Below are positions 61,315 through 64,000 of a stretch of DNA of 64,000 bases, piece after piece (positions within the stretch are counted from its first letter, which is position 1; each line of letters begins with the position of its first letter). Under the pieces are notes generated by a model. It did no database searches and was not told the DNA's origin. It saw only the letters and a program-made list of their open reading frames with translations. Origin of the DNA: Alphaproteobacteria bacterium (lineage in GTDB: Bacteria > Pseudomonadota > Alphaproteobacteria > Bin65); contig JAJEGH010000018.1 in assembly GCA_022819985.1 (NCBI GenBank), forward strand, positions 1 to 64,000. The letters are read 5' to 3'. Position numbers and translations under genes: made by a program.

Positions 61315-61342
61315 GGACGAGCCTCCAGACGGGACCGCAACC

Positions 61343-62254
61343 ATGGAAGCCTTCCAACGCCCGCCGGCGCCGGAATCCCGGCAGAATGGCGAGCTCGACG
61401 CCTACCTGGCCGGACTGGGCGAGCGTGTCCGTGCGGCACGGGCCCGGCGCGGCATGTCGCGCAAGGTCCTGTCGCGCGCCTCCGGCGTGTCGGAACGTTA
61501 TCTGGCCCAGCTCGAAGCCGGAAAGGGCAATATCTCGATCGGCCTGTTGCGCAAGGTCGCCGAGGCGATGAGCGTGCCGCTGGCCGACCTGGTGCGCGAG
61601 GGCGGCGAGCGGCCGGTCGACCTGACCCTGCTCATCCGCAAGCTGGAACGCCTGCAGCCGGACGAACTCGCTCAGGCCAACAGCCTGCTGACCGAGACCC
61701 TGGGCCTGGGCGAGAGCGGGCGCCGGATCGACCGGGTTGCGCTCATCGGCCTGCGCGGCGCCGGCAAGACGACGCTGGGCGCCGCCCTGGCCCGGCGCAG
61801 CGGCGTCCCCTTCATCGAAATGGCGCGCGAAATCGAGCGGACCGCCGGCATGCCGGTCGACCAGATATTCGACCTGTCCGGGCAGGCCGCCTACCGGCGC
61901 TACGAGCGCCGCGCCCTGGAGGATGTGCTGGCCGCCCATCCGGAATGCGTGATTGCCGCAGGCGGCAGCATCGTCTCCGAGCCGGAGACCTACGAGCTGC
62001 TGCTTCGCGAATGTTTCACCGTCTGGCTGCGCGCGACGCCGGAGGACCATATGCGCCGGGTCCGCGAACAGGGCGACACCCGCCCGATGGAGAACAGCGG
62101 CGAGGCGATGGCCGATCTCAAGCGCATTCTGGAGACGAGAAACGCGCTCTACACGCGCGCCGATGTCGTGCTCGACACCTCGGGCCGGTCGGCGGAAGCG
62201 GCGCTGAACGCGCTGGGCCTTGCCCTGAGCGACGCCCGGCGGAAAAGCGAATAA
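61343..62254 (+). CDS. boxR: BoxR, benzoyl-CoA-responsive regulator (XRE HTH plus shikimate kinase-like domain)
   Basis: A 303-aa fusion. Residues about 20-90 are an XRE helix-turn-helix (RVRAARARRGMSRKVLSRASGVSERYLAQLEAGKGNISIGLLRKVAEAM). Residues about 130-300 resemble shikimate kinase, with the P-loop ALIGLRGAGKTTLGAALARR, FIEMAREIERTAGMPVDQIFDL and VIAAGGSIVSEPETYELL. This architecture defines BzdR/BoxR, where the kinase-like domain binds benzoyl-CoA and relieves repression. The next gene is boxC, and a shared operator motif lies before both. Confidence 0.92.
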   Translation: MEAFQRPPAPESRQNGELDAYLAGLGERVRAARARRGMSRKVLSRASGVSERYLAQLEAGKGNISIGLLRKVAEAMSVPLADLVREGGERPVDLTLLIRKLERLQPDELAQANSLLTETLGLGESGRRIDRVALIGLRGAGKTTLGAALARRSGVPFIEMAREIERTAGMPVDQIFDLSGQAAYRRYERRALEDVLAAHPECVIAAGGSIVSEPETYELLLRECFTVWLRATPEDHMRRVREQGDTRPMENSGEAMADLKRILETRNALYTRADVVLDTSGRSAEAALNALGLALSDARRKSE

Positions 62255-62280
62255 TAATGCTTGCAATGCAAAAAATGTGA

Positions 62281-62294
62281 ATTATATTGCATAT
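62281..62294. promoter_or_regulatory. BoxR-type half-site upstream of boxC
   Basis: ATTATATTGCATAT, identical to the core of the palindrome upstream of boxR, 70 nt before the boxC start. A nearby TTGCAATGCAA (about 62265) may be a related site. Confidence 0.6.
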
Positions 62295-62363
62295 TGCGCG
62301 GAGCGTATCGAGACGCGCCGAATAACCTGCCGCGCCGGAAAGGGCGGCATCCGGGGAGCGACC

Positions 62364-64000
62364 ATGACCGAAAATATCGTGCTGTATGACCGGGAGCCCG
62401 GCGACTACAAACACTGGTCGATCGATGTCGACGGCGAGGTCGCGCGGTTGACCCTGGACGTCGCCGAGGACGGCGGGCTCAAGCCCGGCTACGCGCTGAA
62501 GCTGAATTCCTACGACCTGGGCGTGGACATGGAACTGTCGGACGCCCTGCAGCGCATCCGCTTCGAGCATCCGTCGGTCAAGGTGGCGGTCGTCACCAGC
62601 GGCAAGGACCGGGTGTTCTGCGCCGGCGCCAACATCAACATGCTGTCCGCTTCCGAACACTGGTGGAAGGTGAATTTCTGCAAATTCACCAACGAGACCC
62701 GCAACGGCCTCGAGGACATGTCGGAAAGCTCCGGCCTGAAATCGCTTGCTGCGGTCAACGGCGCCTGCGCCGGCGGCGGCTACGAACTGGCGCTCGCCTG
62801 CGACGAGATCGTGATGGTCAACGACCGCTCCTCCACCGTGAGCCTGCCGGAAGTGCCGCTGCTCGGCGTGCTGCCCGGCACCGGCGGCCTGACCCGGGTG
62901 ACCGACAAGCGCAAGGTGCGCCGCGACCTGGCCGACGTGTTCTGCACGACTTCGGAAGGCGTGCGGGCCGACCGGGCCAAGGCCTGGAAGCTGATCGACG
63001 ATTATGCGCCGCCGGCCGCGTTCGACGCGCTGGTCGCCGACCGGGCGAAGGCGCTGGCCGCGCAATCCAGCCGCCCGGACGAAGCGACGGGCGTAAAGCT
63101 GACCCCGCTGAACCGCCGGATCGACGATGCGGGCTACCATTACGAATTCGTCGACGTCGCGCTGGATTCGGCCGACCGCACCGCGACGCTGACGGTGCGC
63201 GGCCCGGACGGCGCGCCGCCGGCGACCGCTGCGGAGATCGAGGCGGCGGGCGTTGGCTGGTGGGTCCTGCAGATGACGCGCGAACTGGACGACGCGATCC
63301 TGATGCTGCGCACCAACAACACCGACATCGGCCTGTGGCTGCTGCGCGCCGAGGGCGATGCCGCGGCCGTGCTGGCGGCCGGCCGGTCGCTGCTGGAGAA
63401 CCGGGACAACTGGTTCGTCAACGAGACGGTCCAGTATCTCAAGCGGACGCTGGCGCGGCTCGACGTGTCGTCGCGCAGCCTGTTCGCCATCGCCGATGCC
63501 GGCACCTGTTTCGCCGGCATCCTCGCCGAGCTGCTGCTCGCCGCCGACCGTTCCTACATGCTCGACGATCAGGAGGAGCCGGAGAATTCGCCGGCCGTCC
63601 TGCTCGACGAGACGAATTTCGGCCTGTTCCCGATGCCGAACGGCCTGACCCGGATCGCCGCGCATTTCCAGGAGGACGCCGCCGCCGAGGCCGCCGCCCG
63701 GGCGCGGACCGGCGAGGCGATAGGCCCGGAGGAAGCCGCCGGACTCGGCCTCGTCACCTTCGCGCCGGACGAACTGGACTGGGAGGACGAGGTGCGCCTC
63801 GCCATCGAGGAGCGCGCCAGCCTGTCGCCCGACGCGCTGACCGGCATGGAGGCCAGCCTGCGCTTCGGCGGCAGGGAGACCATGGCCACCAAGGTATTCG
63901 GCCGGCTGACCGCCTGGCAGAACTGGATCTTCATCCGGCCCAACGCCGTCGGCGACCGGGGCGCGCTCAAGCTCTACGGCACCGGCACCAAACCCAGCTT
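62364..64000 (+). CDS. boxC: BoxC, 2,3-dihydro-2,3-dihydroxybenzoyl-CoA (epoxybenzoyl-CoA) ring-cleaving lyase, partial
   Basis: Start ATG 62364 after GGGGAG; the gene runs off the right edge, so the ORF track omits it (about 545 codons visible). It consists of two crotonase-like halves. The first has VAVVTSGKDRVFCAGANINML, AAVNGACAGGGYELALACDEIVMVND and LPEVPLLGVLPGTGGLTRV; the second is degenerate, with DETNFGLFPMPNGLTRIA. The opening MTENIVLYDREPGDYKHWSIDVDG and the ASEHWWKVNFCKFTNETRNG segment are BoxC hallmarks. BoxC opens the epoxidised ring of benzoyl-CoA in the aerobic box pathway. boxB and boxA are expected to the right. Confidence 0.93.
   Translation, partial: MTENIVLYDREPGDYKHWSIDVDGEVARLTLDVAEDGGLKPGYALKLNSYDLGVDMELSDALQRIRFEHPSVKVAVVTSGKDRVFCAGANINMLSASEHWWKVNFCKFTNETRNGLEDMSESSGLKSLAAVNGACAGGGYELALACDEIVMVNDRSSTVSLPEVPLLGVLPGTGGLTRVTDKRKVRRDLADVFCTTSEGVRADRAKAWKLIDDYAPPAAFDALVADRAKALAAQSSRPDEATGVKLTPLNRRIDDAGYHYEFVDVALDSADRTATLTVRGPDGAPPATAAEIEAAGVGWWVLQMTRELDDAILMLRTNNTDIGLWLLRAEGDAAAVLAAGRSLLENRDNWFVNETVQYLKRTLARLDVSSRSLFAIADAGTCFAGILAELLLAADRSYMLDDQEEPENSPAVLLDETNFGLFPMPNGLTRIAAHFQEDAAAEAAARARTGEAIGPEEAAGLGLVTFAPDELDWEDEVRLAIEERASLSPDALTGMEASLRFGGRETMATKVFGRLTAWQNWIFIRPNAVGDRGALKLYGTGTKPS

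Noticed and set aside
62118-63665. 515-aa minus-strand ORF
   Set aside because: Lies opposite boxC, which is missing from the track only because it runs off the window edge.

Overview
The window looks like chromosomal DNA from a high-GC alphaproteobacterium, plausibly Rhodospirillales or a relative. The clues are a RegB/RegA redox two-component pair, a methionine synthase split into a homocysteine module and a B12 module behind a SahR-like regulator, alphaproteobacterial-type SOS boxes (GTTC-N7-GTTC), two TRAP transporter systems, an LPS/Kdo operon and the start of an aerobic benzoyl-CoA (box) locus. Gene density is high and 4-bp ATGA/GTGA overlaps are common. I found no tRNA, rRNA, CRISPR array, prophage or intact insertion sequence. 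No function was tested by search; all calls come from reading the translations.

Layout, left to right. 0-3.4 kb: zapE-like ATPase, nitronate monooxygenase, moaB. 3.4-8.6 kb: repeat-rich spacers around a pair of small glycosyltransferase-like genes, an SPL-like radical SAM gene behind an SOS box, and gluQ. 8.6-13.4 kb: SahR-like regulator and split metH operon. 13.5-20.7 kb: orphan TAXI binding protein, GMC oxidoreductase, and a dctPQM TRAP operon ending in an IclR regulator. 20.8-25.4 kb: TRAP-fused permease, MaoC dehydratase and acyl-CoA ligase. 25.8-32 kb: secreted nuclease, hyi, then a likely thiol-oxidation group (TauE/SafE exporter, thiol-dioxygenase-like cupin, four-domain rhodanese), NUDIX and DUF3501. 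32-33.5 kb: HicB-like protein coupled to an AT-richer secreted four-Cys protein, then a small heat-shock protein. 33.7-39.7 kb: methyltransferase, PTP-like phosphatase, MsbA-type ABC transporter, waaA, lpxK. 39.7-41.1 kb: RES toxin and antitoxin. 41.1-44.1 kb: DUF1178, methyltransferase, hisF, hisE, HIT. 44.4-46.3 kb: regA/regB. 46.5-53.1 kb: ABC exporter, degenerate CobS-like protein, CobC-like phosphatase, PHB depolymerase, DUF45 peptidase, Ada-like protein. 53.3-58.1 kb: CaiB CoA-transferase, TacT/TacA toxin-antitoxin pair, CoxL-like molybdoenzyme. 58.2-61.1 kb: ABC-2 permease, MFS transporter, flavodoxin. 61.3-64 kb: boxR and boxC (cut by the window edge).

Several signals cut across genes. 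Two perfect SOS boxes occur, one before the radical SAM gene and one at a promoter that leads to no recognisable gene. Two distant spacers share a 20-bp TetR-type palindrome. There are two families of about 150-260 bp MITE-like elements. Short tandem duplications, mostly with 12- or 15-nt units, are concentrated at the first or last codons of many genes. Several regulators sit beside their own likely operators (SahR, BoxR, RES antitoxin, TacA, possibly IclR).
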